Below are positions 26,136 to 36,740 of a stretch of DNA of 64,000 nt, one piece after another. Position numbers and translations under genes: made by a program. Where the stretch lies: contig NZ_VTWU01000005.1 in the NCBI RefSeq assembly GCF_008727865.1, forward strand, positions 124,001 through 188,000, read 5' to 3'. Source of the stretch: Hymenobacter busanensis (GTDB lineage: Bacteria; Bacteroidota; Bacteroidia; Cytophagales; Hymenobacteraceae). Numbering within the stretch: position 1 is the stretch's first letter; the number at the start of each line of letters is the position of its first letter. The notes under the pieces are model-generated. The model searched no databases. It saw nothing but the letters and a program-made list of their open reading frames with translations, and was not told the DNA's origin.

Positions 26136-27947
26136 TTAAAATTTTTCCTCCAGCCACAAAAACGCGGCGCCCAGCAGGAAAATAGTGAAGAACCAAACGC
26201 CAGCCAGGGGCTTATCCCCAGTTCGGCCAGGGGTGGATGTGGTGGAAGTTGGATAATATGCACGTTGCTCGACAGCAGCGGCTTGCTCGCTAACGGTTGG
26301 GCCAATCCATTCGGCGGCCGCGAATACGTAGAACGAAGCAGGCTCTGCGCCCGGCGTTATTGCTTTGTGCCAGCCCGGCTGTTTGGGCCAGAAGGCAGCG
26401 CTGAAAACCGGCAACGCAGAAGAGAATTGCCGCAGCCCTAGGCTCGTGTGCGTACCGAACGGACCTTCAATTCTGGCCAACGAACTGGGAAGACCGTTGC
26501 CGCTAAAATGCAGCTGTAGTAGGAAATGCGGATGCGGCCACGCGCTGAACTGCCACGAGCTTTGGGTACCGAGTGGCCGTGCCGCCGCTTTCAGCAGCAG
26601 GCGCCAGTAGTCATCGTAGGTGGCGGTGTTGCCCGCCAGCAGCCATTGATAGGTGTTGCTGGGCGTGGCAACTACAGTGGTGCCCCAGGTGGCGCGGTAC
26701 GAAGCCGCAACCCACTCGTTGCGGGCACTTTGGGCAAGCGGTACCAGCAATGATCCAGTGAGCGTAGCCGGTACGGCTGCTTGGGCCTTGATGGTTGACC
26801 ATCTTATCGGCTCCACTGTTTCGGTGGCAAGGGCTGGCCGGGCCCGTACCCCGAAAACTGCCCGTTGTGGAAATCCTTTGGGCAAGGCGCTGCCGCTGGC
26901 CAGCAACACCATGCCCAGGCCTTGGTCTACGCTTTGGGAAAGGGCACGGGTTTCGGCCGCGCCGAGAGTTGCCCAAACACTTTCATCAGCTACAACCGCG
27001 TCGTAACGCGAGAGGAGGGGGGGCGTGAGCGGGCGGAGCGACTGAGCCGGGAGGTTTAGAAAATCGGTTTGCTGCAAGCTGCGCGCAAGCGTGAGGCGTT
27101 GCGCAACCGCGTGGCCGTTGGCTGCCAGCCGGTTTTTAAGCAGGTTCAATTCGAAGGAAGGCCCGCCGGCCAGCAGCAGCACACGCAGGTGCCGAACGGC
27201 TTCTACCACCGTTGGTACCGGCTCGTGGGCTATCAGTTGGCGGTTTTGGCGCGCTTCCAGTTGCAGCACTTGCGGGCCCGTGGCCCGGAGGCGCGCCTGC
27301 AGTGTGAAGGATGCGTTGCCAGCAGGAAGGCGTAGGGAGTCCTGCACTACGCCGGCGGACCGCAGGTAGAGCAAAGTGGGGTTGGCATTGGCAGACACAA
27401 AGCGGCCTTCCACCCGCAGCACGTCGCCGAGGGGCAAAGTGGGCGCCCAACTGGCGTGGCGAAAGCCGCGTGCGGGCCACTGCGGATGCGCAATTAGCTT
27501 TATTTCCGGCGGTGCCAACCCCACATCGGCAGCCGGCAAACCGTGCCCCAACACATGCAGTTGCCGGATTTGCGGGTGCTGTGTGCGCAGCGCGTAGAGG
27601 CCGGTTAGGCGGGTGGAGTCGGCGCTAACATGCCCGGGCGTGTAGCGCAGCACCGGTACGGCGGCACCCAGGCGGCGCTGCCAGAAGCGCAGGGAATCGG
27701 CTGGCGTGCCATCGGTAACCAGAATTGCTGCTTGGGTTTCCTGTTCGGATGTTGGGACAGATGGCGGAAACACGCTTAGCCACAGAGCAACTGGCAGTAG
27801 CACGGATACCAGCACGCGCACAATTCGTCGGCGGCCATCGGGGCGGCGCAGGGCTTGCGCCACGAGCAGAATGCCCAGCAGCCCGCACACCAAACCTGTG
27901 GCGAAGAATAGCGGGGACTGCTCCAGAAAGGTGAAAAACGGACTCAA
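26136..27947 (-). CDS. membrane protein with glutamine-amidotransferase-like domain, MoxR operon
   Basis: A 603-residue protein. The start is taken as TTG 27947, which overlaps the upstream gene's stop as TTGA; no in-frame ATG exists nearby, and the longer open frame runs inside the neighbour. Two membrane helices (about 12-30, 38-56) and one at the C-terminus (about 582-598) enclose a large periplasmic part with a beta-sandwich (about 170-265), then a flavodoxin-like/GATase1-like domain (RHLRVLLLAGGPSFELNLL...YDAVVADE...GLGMVLLASG, about 270-365). This arrangement is known from DUF58/BatA-linked proteins. Last gene of the operon. Function unknown. Confidence 0.75.
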   Translation of the reverse strand: MSPFFTFLEQSPLFFATGLVCGLLGILLVAQALRRPDGRRRIVRVLVSVLLPVALWLSVFPPSVPTSEQETQAAILVTDGTPADSLRFWQRRLGAAVPVLRYTPGHVSADSTRLTGLYALRTQHPQIRQLHVLGHGLPAADVGLAPPEIKLIAHPQWPARGFRHASWAPTLPLGDVLRVEGRFVSANANPTLLYLRSAGVVQDSLRLPAGNASFTLQARLRATGPQVLQLEARQNRQLIAHEPVPTVVEAVRHLRVLLLAGGPSFELNLLKNRLAANGHAVAQRLTLARSLQQTDFLNLPAQSLRPLTPPLLSRYDAVVADESVWATLGAAETRALSQSVDQGLGMVLLASGSALPKGFPQRAVFGVRARPALATETVEPIRWSTIKAQAAVPATLTGSLLVPLAQSARNEWVAASYRATWGTTVVATPSNTYQWLLAGNTATYDDYWRLLLKAAARPLGTQSSWQFSAWPHPHFLLQLHFSGNGLPSSLARIEGPFGTHTSLGLRQFSSALPVFSAAFWPKQPGWHKAITPGAEPASFYVFAAAEWIGPTVSEQAAAVEQRAYYPTSTTSTPGRTGDKPLAGVWFFTIFLLGAAFLWLEEKF

Positions 27948-30139
27948 CGGCGTAGCTCGGTAAAGTAGCGGCGGGCCAGCGGGTTTGGGGCCGGGCGAGT
28001 AGGTGCTGCCGGGGGTACAGGCAGCAGCCGATGCAGGCCTTGCTCCACGGCCGACACTTGTGCTGCGGTAGGCGGCTGATGAAGGCGTACCCGCTGCATG
28101 AGTTGGCGCCACGCCCGCAAGGCCGGCAGCATGGTGCCGGGTTGGCGCACGGCCGCTTCTCCCAGCGCTAAACCCGCCGCTTGCAGCATTGCGGTTTCAC
28201 GCGGCCCAGCCGGCGTTCCGGCCGGAAGTTGGCGCAGCGCGGTCAGGGCAGCGCGCAATTCGGTGTGCGTGGTGGGCAGCGCGCGTTGGGCTTGATGCGG
28301 GGTAAGGGCTGCTGCGGTTACGTCGCCGGTCAGGCGCTTTTCGGCTTCGGGCAACGGCGGCAGATCCACGCCCGACTTGCGCACGTAGGCGCGGGTTTGC
28401 TGCTGCACTTCTTTAAGGAGGCGCAGGGCGCGGTACTCATACGGCAACGCCAAGCGCGGCTCGGCCAAGCGCAGCTGCAACTCAGCATCCCACATCTGGC
28501 TGAGGACGGCGCGCAGCTTGGCTTTTACCTGGGGTTCCAGGAAATCGGCCGTTTCTTCGTCGTCGTGGCGGTGAATGTAGGGCTCGGTCAACGATTCGGC
28601 CGTGGGCAGCCCGGCTTCGGTAGCCGGCTCGGCGCCGTGGTCGTGGTCGTCGGCTCCGTGTTCATCAGCCTCTTCTGCCACGGGCGGGCGAGGGGCCGTT
28701 TCGCCCTGTTCGTACTCCTCACCCAAAAACTTGCCGTAGCGCAGGCGTAGCACTTTCTGGTCTTCGCCAATGCTGTTGGCCCGCTGCTGAAACTCGAGGG
28801 CCGGAAGCTTGCCGCGCTCTTTCAGCAGCTTTTCGGTATCGATGATAATCTGGCGCTGACTGCGGAAATACACCGGTACCGGATTGACACCCAAGGCCAT
28901 GCTGGCCAAGTCACCGGTGGCAGCAGTGTCCTCCCACTGCACCAGGTGCGCGTCGGTGCGGGTGCGGTGGCCAGCATTGTCCCAGGCTTCGGCATACACA
29001 TACAGCTCGTCGCCGAAGGTGAGGCCGAGAGCGGGCAGGCGGAGGGTAGCCGTGGCGGTGGCCGTGCGAGGCCGCTGCCGCACGAAGGCGCTCAGGTCGG
29101 TAGTGGTTTCGCCAAACTTCACGGCTTCGCCCGAGCCCTGCGCGGTAGTGAGTACCAGCCGGGCGCGGGCCAGGCCGTAATCGTCGCGCAACTGCAGGCG
29201 CACCGCCACTTCGGGCACCCGCCGGACGCCGATAAGCGTGTACGGCGCCGGCGCCAGCAGGCGAAGCTCGGGGCTGCGGTCGGGCATTACTTCCACGGCA
29301 TAGTCGTCGGAAAGCAGCCCGGCGAAGCGGATGTTATACAAGGCCGAAGTCGTAAAGCGGTATTGCACGGCATACTCCAGCGGGACGTTCGGCACCGGGC
29401 GAAACGCCAGCCGCTGTCCGCCGGCGAGCAGCAGCTCCGGCACCTTTTTAGCCGAACGGCTCGTGCGTACCCGCCAGCGCACCACCGACCCCTGCGGACA
29501 CCGGAACGAAGGCGACGCGGCGGCATAGGCGGCCAACCGGGTATAGGCCGGCGGCACAATTTGTACGGTTGTCTCGACGATGCGGGGAGCGGCAGGCGCT
29601 GGGTTGCTGGGGGCATCCGGAAAGCGCAGCGCCACCAAGGGCGCGTTTTGCCGCCTTTGGGGAGCAGTGGGCCAGTACGCTACTGCTACGGCCGCAGCCA
29701 GCAGCAGTGCCGCCGCCAGCATCCGCGGCTTCCACGGCACGGACAAGGCTTCTTCGACCGGCAACGTCAGCAGGCGTTCGGCCACGCGCTGCCGCTGTAG
29801 CTCCGGTAGCAGGCCCGGGGTGGCCGTTAGCAACAGCCCCGTGCTGTCTTCCAGCGCCGGGAAGTACCGGTCGAAGCGTTGGGCGGCGGCGGCGGGCCCA
29901 AACCGGCGAAGCTGCCGCAGCCACCACGCCAAGCCCACCAAGGCCACGGCCGCCAACAGCCCGGCCGCGCTCCACAGAAACGGGCCGCGCTGCACCACTG
30001 CCAGCAGCAAGGCCACGGTGCCCACTACCACCAGCAGCACCGATGCCAGCTGTTGCCAACGGTACCGGCGCAGTGCCGCCATCAGCCGCTGGTGTGCGGC
30101 TGTGTCGGTAGTAGTTGCAGGTGAGCTGGTAGTTATCAT
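27944..30139 (-). CDS. large DUF4175-like membrane protein, MoxR operon
   Basis: A 731-residue protein. Two membrane helices sit near the N-terminus (about 31-50, 53-72) and a third at about 140-158. The large remainder is a periplasmic region with beta-sandwich parts (about 190-420) and a mainly helical second half (about 445-700). A short His/Asp/Glu-rich patch (DEHGADDHDHGAE, about 505) may bind metal. It matches the DUF4175-type proteins coded next to BatA/DUF58 genes in Bacteroidota. ATG at 30139 overlaps the upstream stop as ATGA, and its own stop overlaps the next start, so translational coupling is likely. Confidence 0.78.
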   Translation of the reverse strand: MITTSSPATTTDTAAHQRLMAALRRYRWQQLASVLLVVVGTVALLLAVVQRGPFLWSAAGLLAAVALVGLAWWLRQLRRFGPAAAAQRFDRYFPALEDSTGLLLTATPGLLPELQRQRVAERLLTLPVEEALSVPWKPRMLAAALLLAAAVAVAYWPTAPQRRQNAPLVALRFPDAPSNPAPAAPRIVETTVQIVPPAYTRLAAYAAASPSFRCPQGSVVRWRVRTSRSAKKVPELLLAGGQRLAFRPVPNVPLEYAVQYRFTTSALYNIRFAGLLSDDYAVEVMPDRSPELRLLAPAPYTLIGVRRVPEVAVRLQLRDDYGLARARLVLTTAQGSGEAVKFGETTTDLSAFVRQRPRTATATATLRLPALGLTFGDELYVYAEAWDNAGHRTRTDAHLVQWEDTAATGDLASMALGVNPVPVYFRSQRQIIIDTEKLLKERGKLPALEFQQRANSIGEDQKVLRLRYGKFLGEEYEQGETAPRPPVAEEADEHGADDHDHGAEPATEAGLPTAESLTEPYIHRHDDEETADFLEPQVKAKLRAVLSQMWDAELQLRLAEPRLALPYEYRALRLLKEVQQQTRAYVRKSGVDLPPLPEAEKRLTGDVTAAALTPHQAQRALPTTHTELRAALTALRQLPAGTPAGPRETAMLQAAGLALGEAAVRQPGTMLPALRAWRQLMQRVRLHQPPTAAQVSAVEQGLHRLLPVPPAAPTRPAPNPLARRYFTELRR

Positions 30140-31665
30140 GGATGTACTGCCGTGGTAGGACGGCGAGCTACGAGACGTTCAATACAGAATAACAGGCCCG
30201 TCAGCAGGGCTAACCAAGGACCCAATTCCCAGCTACGACCTGCGGGGCGTAGCTCGTCGGTGGCTACCAAGCCTTTCAGCTGACCAGGGTCGAGGGCGCG
30301 CAAATCGGGTCCGGTGGTGGTATCTGGGGAGAGCAGCTGGAGAAGGGCGGCAGGCAGTTGCCCGTCGGTGGCAAGGCTGCTCCAGGCGGGGTGAAACCGG
30401 GTGCCCAGTCGGTACCTTCCGCCCTGGCCCACCGGCTGATAACTAAGGACTGCCGTGCCAGTCCCCGTAGCCCAGCGTACCAAGCCGGTAGGCACAGGCA
30501 CCGAGCGTCGCAACTGAAACGTGAATCCGGTTTCGGTGCGGGCGCTGGTTTCGGTGGGGGTACCGGGGCCACGAGCATCCGTTAACAGGCGTAAGCCCTG
30601 GCGAAGACGGCCGTTCCAAGCCGGGGAGGGCGACCCATCGGCCAGCCAAAACAACCAATCCAGCGAGTCGGCAGCAGCGGGAGGAGCCGTAGCCAGCCGA
30701 ACTCGGAAGGGTACCGGCGCTGCCGCCGACGCTGCGCGCAATGCCGCTGCCGCGTACCGGGCGTCGGCGGCGCGGCTGCGGGCGTCGTAATACACCAGCA
30801 CTTGCAGCGGTACTTGCACCGGCACCAGACGCGGCATATCGGGGGCACTGGTCGAAGTAGAGTCGAGCTGTACAGCAAACCCGGCATTGGGGACCGTAAC
30901 CAAGTGCAAGGACGGTAGTCCGGGTACCGACTTAGCAGCGGCGTCGGCTGCGGGCCAGCGTTGGTGGTAGCGCCGGAGCACGGTGTTGCCGCCGCGTATA
31001 GCCGCCACCGTCAGCACCAGCGAATCGGCGGTGGAGCGCACGGCGCTGTGCAGCCACGCGGCCGAGTCGGGCACGGCGGGCAACAGTTGCCAGCGCAGCC
31101 GGGCAGGCAATGCGGGGCGGGTGCCGCGAAAATGCTGCTGGCTGTTGTCGCTGATAATCCGCAAGGGGCTGGCCGGAAATTGCATAGCGGCCTGCATAGC
31201 AAGGGGCCAATAGGCCGTGTGGGCGCCGGAGCTTTGTTGCAGGCGGGTCGGCCCCGGCTTGGCAAAAGCGGAGTCGGGCAGCAGGGGCAGGCCGGGGCGA
31301 AACAAGCGAAACTCGGCCGAGGCGCGGCGTAGCGAATCGAGGCTGGGCTGGAGGGCGCGCAGCAGGTCGGGGCGCAACACCTCGGGGCTCAGCAGCACCT
31401 GCGGCCGGGCAGGCCGAGGCGGCTGGCGCCAGTGCGGACCCGCCACAGCCAGCGCCAGCAGGGCCAGCAGGGCCAAGCGCAAGAGTAGCAGTGGTAACTG
31501 GCTCAGCTGCAGCCGACTGACCCGTTGCTGCGTGCCCGGCGTCAGCCAGCGGAGCGCACCGACGGGCACCACCTGGCCGGGCCGCCGGTTCCAGAGGTGA
31601 ATGGCCACGGGCACCAGCAAGCCCAGCAGGGCCCACAAAGCGGCAGGGTTGGCGAAGGCGAGCAA
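30136..31665 (-). CDS. BatA-domain membrane protein, MoxR operon
   Basis: A 509-residue protein whose N-terminus is a BatA domain: LWALLGLLVPVAIHLWNRR (helix 1, about 10-28), a short loop VPVGALRWL, and helix 2 (about 58-75, LLLLRLALLALLALAVAGP). A long periplasmic region and a C-terminal helix (about 484-500) follow. The start is TTG 31665; the in-frame alternatives upstream are not start codons, and the family begins a few residues before NPAxLWALL. No VWA MIDAS motif (DxSxS) is seen, so it is the BatA-only form. It ends in an ATGA overlap with the next gene. Confidence 0.8.
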   Translation of the reverse strand: MLAFANPAALWALLGLLVPVAIHLWNRRPGQVVPVGALRWLTPGTQQRVSRLQLSQLPLLLLRLALLALLALAVAGPHWRQPPRPARPQVLLSPEVLRPDLLRALQPSLDSLRRASAEFRLFRPGLPLLPDSAFAKPGPTRLQQSSGAHTAYWPLAMQAAMQFPASPLRIISDNSQQHFRGTRPALPARLRWQLLPAVPDSAAWLHSAVRSTADSLVLTVAAIRGGNTVLRRYHQRWPAADAAAKSVPGLPSLHLVTVPNAGFAVQLDSTSTSAPDMPRLVPVQVPLQVLVYYDARSRAADARYAAAALRAASAAAPVPFRVRLATAPPAAADSLDWLFWLADGSPSPAWNGRLRQGLRLLTDARGPGTPTETSARTETGFTFQLRRSVPVPTGLVRWATGTGTAVLSYQPVGQGGRYRLGTRFHPAWSSLATDGQLPAALLQLLSPDTTTGPDLRALDPGQLKGLVATDELRPAGRSWELGPWLALLTGLLFCIERLVARRPTTAVHP

Positions 31666-31739
31666 TGGGTGGAACAGTAGAAATCGAACGGGGAACAGAC
31701 GCGCCGCCGGGGCCGGGGCTGCCTCTGCCAGGAAAGGTA

Positions 31740-32633
31740 CTACGCCGATGCGCGTGCTGGGCCGCGCAATACGGTCCGCAAAGCCTGGGCCGGCGGCTCG
31801 TCGGTGAAGAGGCGGTGGTAGTAAAGGCCGAAGCCGCGCACGGTTTGCTCGGTTTGGCGCAGCCAGCTCTGCAGCTGCGCTTGGTAGGCGGCGCGCTGGG
31901 TGGCATCGAACTGCAGGCGTTGGCCGGTTTCGAGGTCTTCGAGCTGGGCCGTGGTGGGGTAATCGAGGTCGTATTCGTTGCGGGCCAGCAGGTGCAGCAC
32001 CAGCACTTCGCCCCCGGCAGCCCGCAACTGGCGCAGCAGCTGGGTGAGGGGCGTAACGGGCTGGTCGGCAGTGCTCAGGTCGTACAGGTCGCCTACTACT
32101 ACCGTAACCGAGGCGCCGCGGCGGGCCAATAGGGGCGCTACCGTGCCTGCGGCCGGGAAGGTGCCGGTAGCCGAGAGTTGCCGCAGGGCGTGGTAGAGGC
32201 GGGGCAGCTGGCTGGCATCGGCCGAGGGTGGCACCGACTGCAGGCCCGCTTGATGCAGGGCCGAAAAGCCGACGGCGTCGCCCTGGCGGTGGGCTACGTA
32301 GGCGAGGCTGGCCAGCAGCAGGCGGGCGTACTGAAGCTTGGTAAGGCCGGCGGCGTCGGGGTGGTTCATGGAGGCGCTGGCGTCAAGCAGCAGGCGCACG
32401 GTGAGGCGCGTGTCCACGTCCGATTCGCGCAGGTAGTAGCGGTCGGAGCGGGCAGCCAGGCGCCAGTCGAGGCGGCGCAGGTCGTCGCCGGGCTGGTAGG
32501 GACGGTACTGACTGAATTCCAGGCCTGCGCCGCGCCGTCGGCTGGGGTGCAGGCCCGCCTGCGCGCCCTCGGCAATGAGCCGGGCCACTAGAGCAAGGTC
32601 GTTGAGCGCGTGCAGGTCGGCGGGGGAGAGCAA
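31740..32633 (-). CDS. DUF58 protein, MoxR operon
   Basis: A 297-residue soluble DUF58 protein. The family block GLEFSQYRPYQPGDDLRRLD followed by WRLAARSDRYYLRE is present (about 36-70), then a degenerate VWA-like fold beginning LLLDASASMNHP with a DxSxS-type start (Asp-Ala-Ser-Ala-Ser). DUF58 proteins pair with MoxR ATPases, and similar pairs act as chaperones that activate or insert cofactors into partners. The start is TTG 32633; the only nearby ATG is in another frame. It lies 206 bases from the MoxR gene. Confidence 0.88.
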   Translation of the reverse strand: MLSPADLHALNDLALVARLIAEGAQAGLHPSRRRGAGLEFSQYRPYQPGDDLRRLDWRLAARSDRYYLRESDVDTRLTVRLLLDASASMNHPDAAGLTKLQYARLLLASLAYVAHRQGDAVGFSALHQAGLQSVPPSADASQLPRLYHALRQLSATGTFPAAGTVAPLLARRGASVTVVVGDLYDLSTADQPVTPLTQLLRQLRAAGGEVLVLHLLARNEYDLDYPTTAQLEDLETGQRLQFDATQRAAYQAQLQSWLRQTEQTVRGFGLYYHRLFTDEPPAQALRTVLRGPARASA

Positions 32634-32702
32634 CGGGAAAGGAATGAAACGGTGAAGTGGCGCGGCATGGGCCGGCCGGTGGCGGAGCTATTCGCCAGCT
32701 GC

Positions 32703-32793
32703 CTAATGGGGAATCGGCACGGGCCGACGTCGGTTGGCTGCAGGCTGGATCTAATGAGGAACCGGCTGCCACCGATGAGGAACCGGCTGAACC
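32703..32793. repeat. three imperfect 20-21 bp repeats
   Basis: Units at about 32703, 32751 and 32772 share a TAATGnGGAAnCGGC-like core; the last two are exactly 21 bases apart and nearly identical. They lie in the gap between the MoxR and DUF58 genes, upstream of the latter's TTG start. Confidence 0.5.
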
Positions 32794-32839
32794 GCATTAG
32801 GAGCTGACTGTTGTGATTTTGGAAAGCCAGCAGGCGGCT

Positions 32840-33820
<981 letters not shown>

Positions 33821-34071
33821 GGGGGAGAATGGAGCTGAGCGAGCTGGCGGCCAGGAGGCAGTAACAGCCAGTCGTGTCGCAAACTACTACGTGCGGTGCA
33901 ACCAGCGGCTTTGGGTACGGACTGGGCAAGGACGGTGCTGCCGTCGGCCCGTTGCTTGGCCGCCGGCAACATGCCATTACGCGCCGAAACGTACTGGCGA
34001 CGCTCGGTGCAACGGCGCAACTGGAGAAGTGTGTTTATTGGCGCATCCTTCCGCCCAATTCCTATTGCAGT

Positions 34072-34494
34072 ATGCAAGAGCTTTCCCCCGAATACCTGGC
34101 CGAAATAGCCCGGCAAATGAGTGCTATCAGCGCGTTTCTGGGCGGCTTCGCGGCTGCGTTTCTGGGTACGCTGCTCACGCAAAGCACCCCGCGTCGCGTA
34201 GTCAGTTGGGCCGTAGCCAGCGCGGCCGTGGCATCAGTGGGCTTCATCATCACCGTCATTGCCATGACCAAGCTGGTGGTTGTATTGCATCCGCAGGCAC
34301 CGGCCAACGTGTCGAAGAGCGGCGTGCTGGGCGCCCGGGCCACGGGGTTGCTGTGCTTTATGCTGGGAATCTATGCCCTCATGGCTAGCATCGGCCTCAG
34401 CGGCTGGCTGCGCTCCAGGCGCATGGGCATCATTACGTCGGTGCTAGCCGGGGCCGGTGCGCTGCTCATCACCCTAACCCTGGCCGAACTGTAG
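34072..34494 (+). CDS. small membrane protein of unknown function
   Basis: A 140-residue protein from ATG 34072 (MQELSPEYLAEIARQ) with four hydrophobic segments (about 20-36, 44-62, 88-106, 118-136) and short loops. The longer frame upstream lacks coding character. It is divergent from the MoxR operon and separates it from the DUF4159 gene, with which it converges. No family recognised. Confidence 0.65.
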   Translation: MQELSPEYLAEIARQMSAISAFLGGFAAAFLGTLLTQSTPRRVVSWAVASAAVASVGFIITVIAMTKLVVVLHPQAPANVSKSGVLGARATGLLCFMLGIYALMASIGLSGWLRSRRMGIITSVLAGAGALLITLTLAEL

Positions 34495-34503
34495 GTTGCC
34501 GCG

Positions 34504-35127
34504 TCAGGCCGTGAGGGCGTACAGCAGGATGTTGACCCCAAACTTGGTGTTGTCTTCGGCCAAAAAGCGCTTGTTGCGGAAGTCGTAGTCCCACTCGCAG
34601 CCGTAGTCCTTATTGGAATACAGCACCCCAATGCGGCCGTTGATTTCGACGGCTTTCAGGTAGTCGTGCACCAGGTCGTCGCCCCAGCCGTTGAGTTCGA
34701 AGCCGGTGGCGGGCGGGCCGTCCTTGAACTTAAAGAACTGCGTGTAGATGGCGTGTGAGTTGGGCAGCTTCTTCAAGGCTTTCGGGCCGAAGCACTGGCG
34801 CATCTGCTCCTCGAAGGAGCGCGCAAAAAGGCCGTCGATGTCGTGGTTGCAGTCGTCGACGAACACGAAGCCGCCGTTGCGCACGTACTGGGTAAAGTTC
34901 TTTTTTTCCTGGGCCGAAAACTGCACCAGCCGGTGCCCGGAGAGGTAGCAGAACGGGTAGTTGAACAGCTCGGGCGACTCCAGGGCCACCACTTTTTCCT
35001 TGGTATTCACCCGCACGGTGGTGTACTCGATGAGCGAATGAAGCAGGTTGGCGGGCATGCGTTCGTCCACGGCGTCCCAGTCGCCGGACCGGTAGCTGAG
35101 GCGCACGAAGGTGAAAGGGGAGGGCAT
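34504..35127 (-). CDS. DUF4159 protein
   Basis: A 207-residue protein from ATG 35127 (MPSPFTFVRLSYRSGDWD); an ATG seven codons earlier is possible. It fits DUF4159: FTFVRLxY at the start, LIEYTTVRVNTKEKVV, and a Rossmann-like core YVRNGGFVFVDDCNHDIDG followed by GVLYSNKDYGCEW near the end. DUF4159 is a flavodoxin-like domain commonly linked with MoxR, DUF58 and BatA genes, so this is probably an outlying member of the 26-34 kb system despite the plus-strand gene in between. Confidence 0.84.
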   Translation of the reverse strand: MPSPFTFVRLSYRSGDWDAVDERMPANLLHSLIEYTTVRVNTKEKVVALESPELFNYPFCYLSGHRLVQFSAQEKKNFTQYVRNGGFVFVDDCNHDIDGLFARSFEEQMRQCFGPKALKKLPNSHAIYTQFFKFKDGPPATGFELNGWGDDLVHDYLKAVEINGRIGVLYSNKDYGCEWDYDFRNKRFLAEDNTKFGVNILLYALTA

Positions 35128-35358
35128 CGGCAGGCAAATAACGGGCAAGAGACAACCAAATCGGGCAAAGGTGGCAAGCGCAATACGGGCGCGGCCACTG
35201 ACGTATAAGGTTTGGGCGAGGGCGACGCGACGCGGGCCAGCCAGAAACCGTTGCTAGGCTCGGCTGGTACCGGAAACGCCCCAACAGTCCAGCCGTGGCG
35301 CCGCCGGGCGCGTAGTATCCTTTGCTTTACTTTCTCCATTCTGCCTTTCCTTCGCGCA

Positions 35359-35994
35359 ATGAAACGAGTTTTTTGCCTTCTACTGCTCACGGGCCTCCTC
35401 GGGCTGGGGCAGCGCGCCCAGGCGCAATTCGGCGTAAAAGCGGGCCTGAACGCGGCCGTGCTCGACGCCCAGCGCATCGACCTGCGCACCGATTACCAGT
35501 ATTCCTTCCACGGCGGCGTGTTCTACACCTACAACCTATTCGGCCCCATTTCGCTGCGGCCCGAGGTACTGTATTCGCTGCAGGGCTCCGAGTTCAAGAA
35601 CGCCGAGCAGGATTTCACCACCAAGCTGCACTACGTCAACATTCCGCTGCTGCTCGATGTGCGCATCAGCCGGCTGCACCTGCAGGGCGGGCCGCAGTTT
35701 GGCGTGCTGGTGCAGGCCGAGGAAGACGGCACCAAGCTCACCGGCTACGACGTGAACGGGGCCGAAGAATACGGCTCCGTCAGCGACCAGATAACCGACC
35801 AGTACAAGCGCAGCGACTTCAGCTTGTGTGCCGGCGCCGAGCTGGAACTAGCCGCCGGCCTGCGCGTGGGCGGCCGCTTCACCTCCGGCCTGAGCGAAAT
35901 CAGCGACTTCAAGGACATCCGTTCCGGCAACGACCCGCGCCTGAAAAACCGCGTCGTTCAGGCCTATCTGGCGTTTCAGCTAGGCGGCAAGTAG
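35359..35994 (+). CDS. outer-membrane beta-barrel protein (copy 1)
   Basis: A 211-residue protein from ATG 35359, with a signal peptide (about 1-22, ending AQAQ). The rest is an eight-strand OMP_b-brl-type barrel: FGVKAGLNAAVLDAQ, YSFHGGVFYTYNLFGPISL, LYSLQGSEF and ending VVQAYLAFQLGGK. Such barrels are common in Bacteroidota and their ligands are mostly unknown. The second copy follows 86 bases later and shares most strands, so this is a tandem duplication. Confidence 0.85.
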   Translation: MKRVFCLLLLTGLLGLGQRAQAQFGVKAGLNAAVLDAQRIDLRTDYQYSFHGGVFYTYNLFGPISLRPEVLYSLQGSEFKNAEQDFTTKLHYVNIPLLLDVRISRLHLQGGPQFGVLVQAEEDGTKLTGYDVNGAEEYGSVSDQITDQYKRSDFSLCAGAELELAAGLRVGGRFTSGLSEISDFKDIRSGNDPRLKNRVVQAYLAFQLGGK

Positions 35995-36080
35995 GCAAGC
36001 GAAACCGCCGGCACCCCCAATGATGTGATTGTGCTCCGGCCCGTGCTTGCCGACCTTTGGGCAATTCTTCTCTCTTGCCG

Positions 36081-36722
36081 ATGAAACGCTTTTTGTTGCT
36101 CCTCTTTGTTCTGGCGCTGGCCATTCCTGTGGCCTCTCATGCGCAGCATTTCGGCCTGAAAGGCGGGGCCAACGCCGCCGTGCTCGACGGCGACAAGCTC
36201 ACGACCGAAACCGAGTACCGCATCAGCTACCACGCGGGCGTGTTCTACAACTACAACATCATCGGGCCGCTCACGGTGCGGCCCGAACTGCTGTACTCCC
36301 TGCAAGGCGGCGACTTTAAATCGGCGCAGGAAGACTTCGAAACCAAGCTGCACTACCTCAATTTGCCGGTGCTGCTCGATGTAAAGGTGGGCCCGGTGCA
36401 CCTGCAAGCCGGGCCGCAGTTTGGCCTGCTGCTCACGGCCAAGGAAACCGGCACGTTGCTCACCGGCTACAACCCCGTGAACGGGCAGGCGCAGTACAGC
36501 AACGTGAACCGGCAGGTAACCGACCAATACAAAAAGCAGGATTTCAGCCTCTGCGCGGGGCTGGAGCTGGATTTGGGCGAAACCCTCGCCGTGGGCGGCC
36601 GCTTCAACGCGGGCCTGAGCGACGTCAGCGACTTCGACCAAGTGCGCAGCGCCAACGACCCGCAGCTAAAAAACCGCGTGATTCAGGCCTACGCCGCGCT
36701 TAAGTTCGGCGGCGGGCGGTAA
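36081..36722 (+). CDS. outer-membrane beta-barrel protein (copy 2)
   Basis: A 213-residue paralogue of copy 1 from ATG 36081, with signal peptide ending SHAQ. Strand sequences are close: FGLKGGANAAVLDGDKL, SYHAGVFYNYNIIGPLTV, LYSLQGGDF, and VIQAYAALKFGGGR at the end. The main differences are in the loop around residues 125-145, longer here by a few residues. Probably co-transcribed with copy 1 and closed by a strong terminator. Confidence 0.85.
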   Translation: MKRFLLLLFVLALAIPVASHAQHFGLKGGANAAVLDGDKLTTETEYRISYHAGVFYNYNIIGPLTVRPELLYSLQGGDFKSAQEDFETKLHYLNLPVLLDVKVGPVHLQAGPQFGLLLTAKETGTLLTGYNPVNGQAQYSNVNRQVTDQYKKQDFSLCAGLELDLGETLAVGGRFNAGLSDVSDFDQVRSANDPQLKNRVIQAYAALKFGGGR

Positions 36723-36740
36723 CAGCGTAAATTGAGCTAG

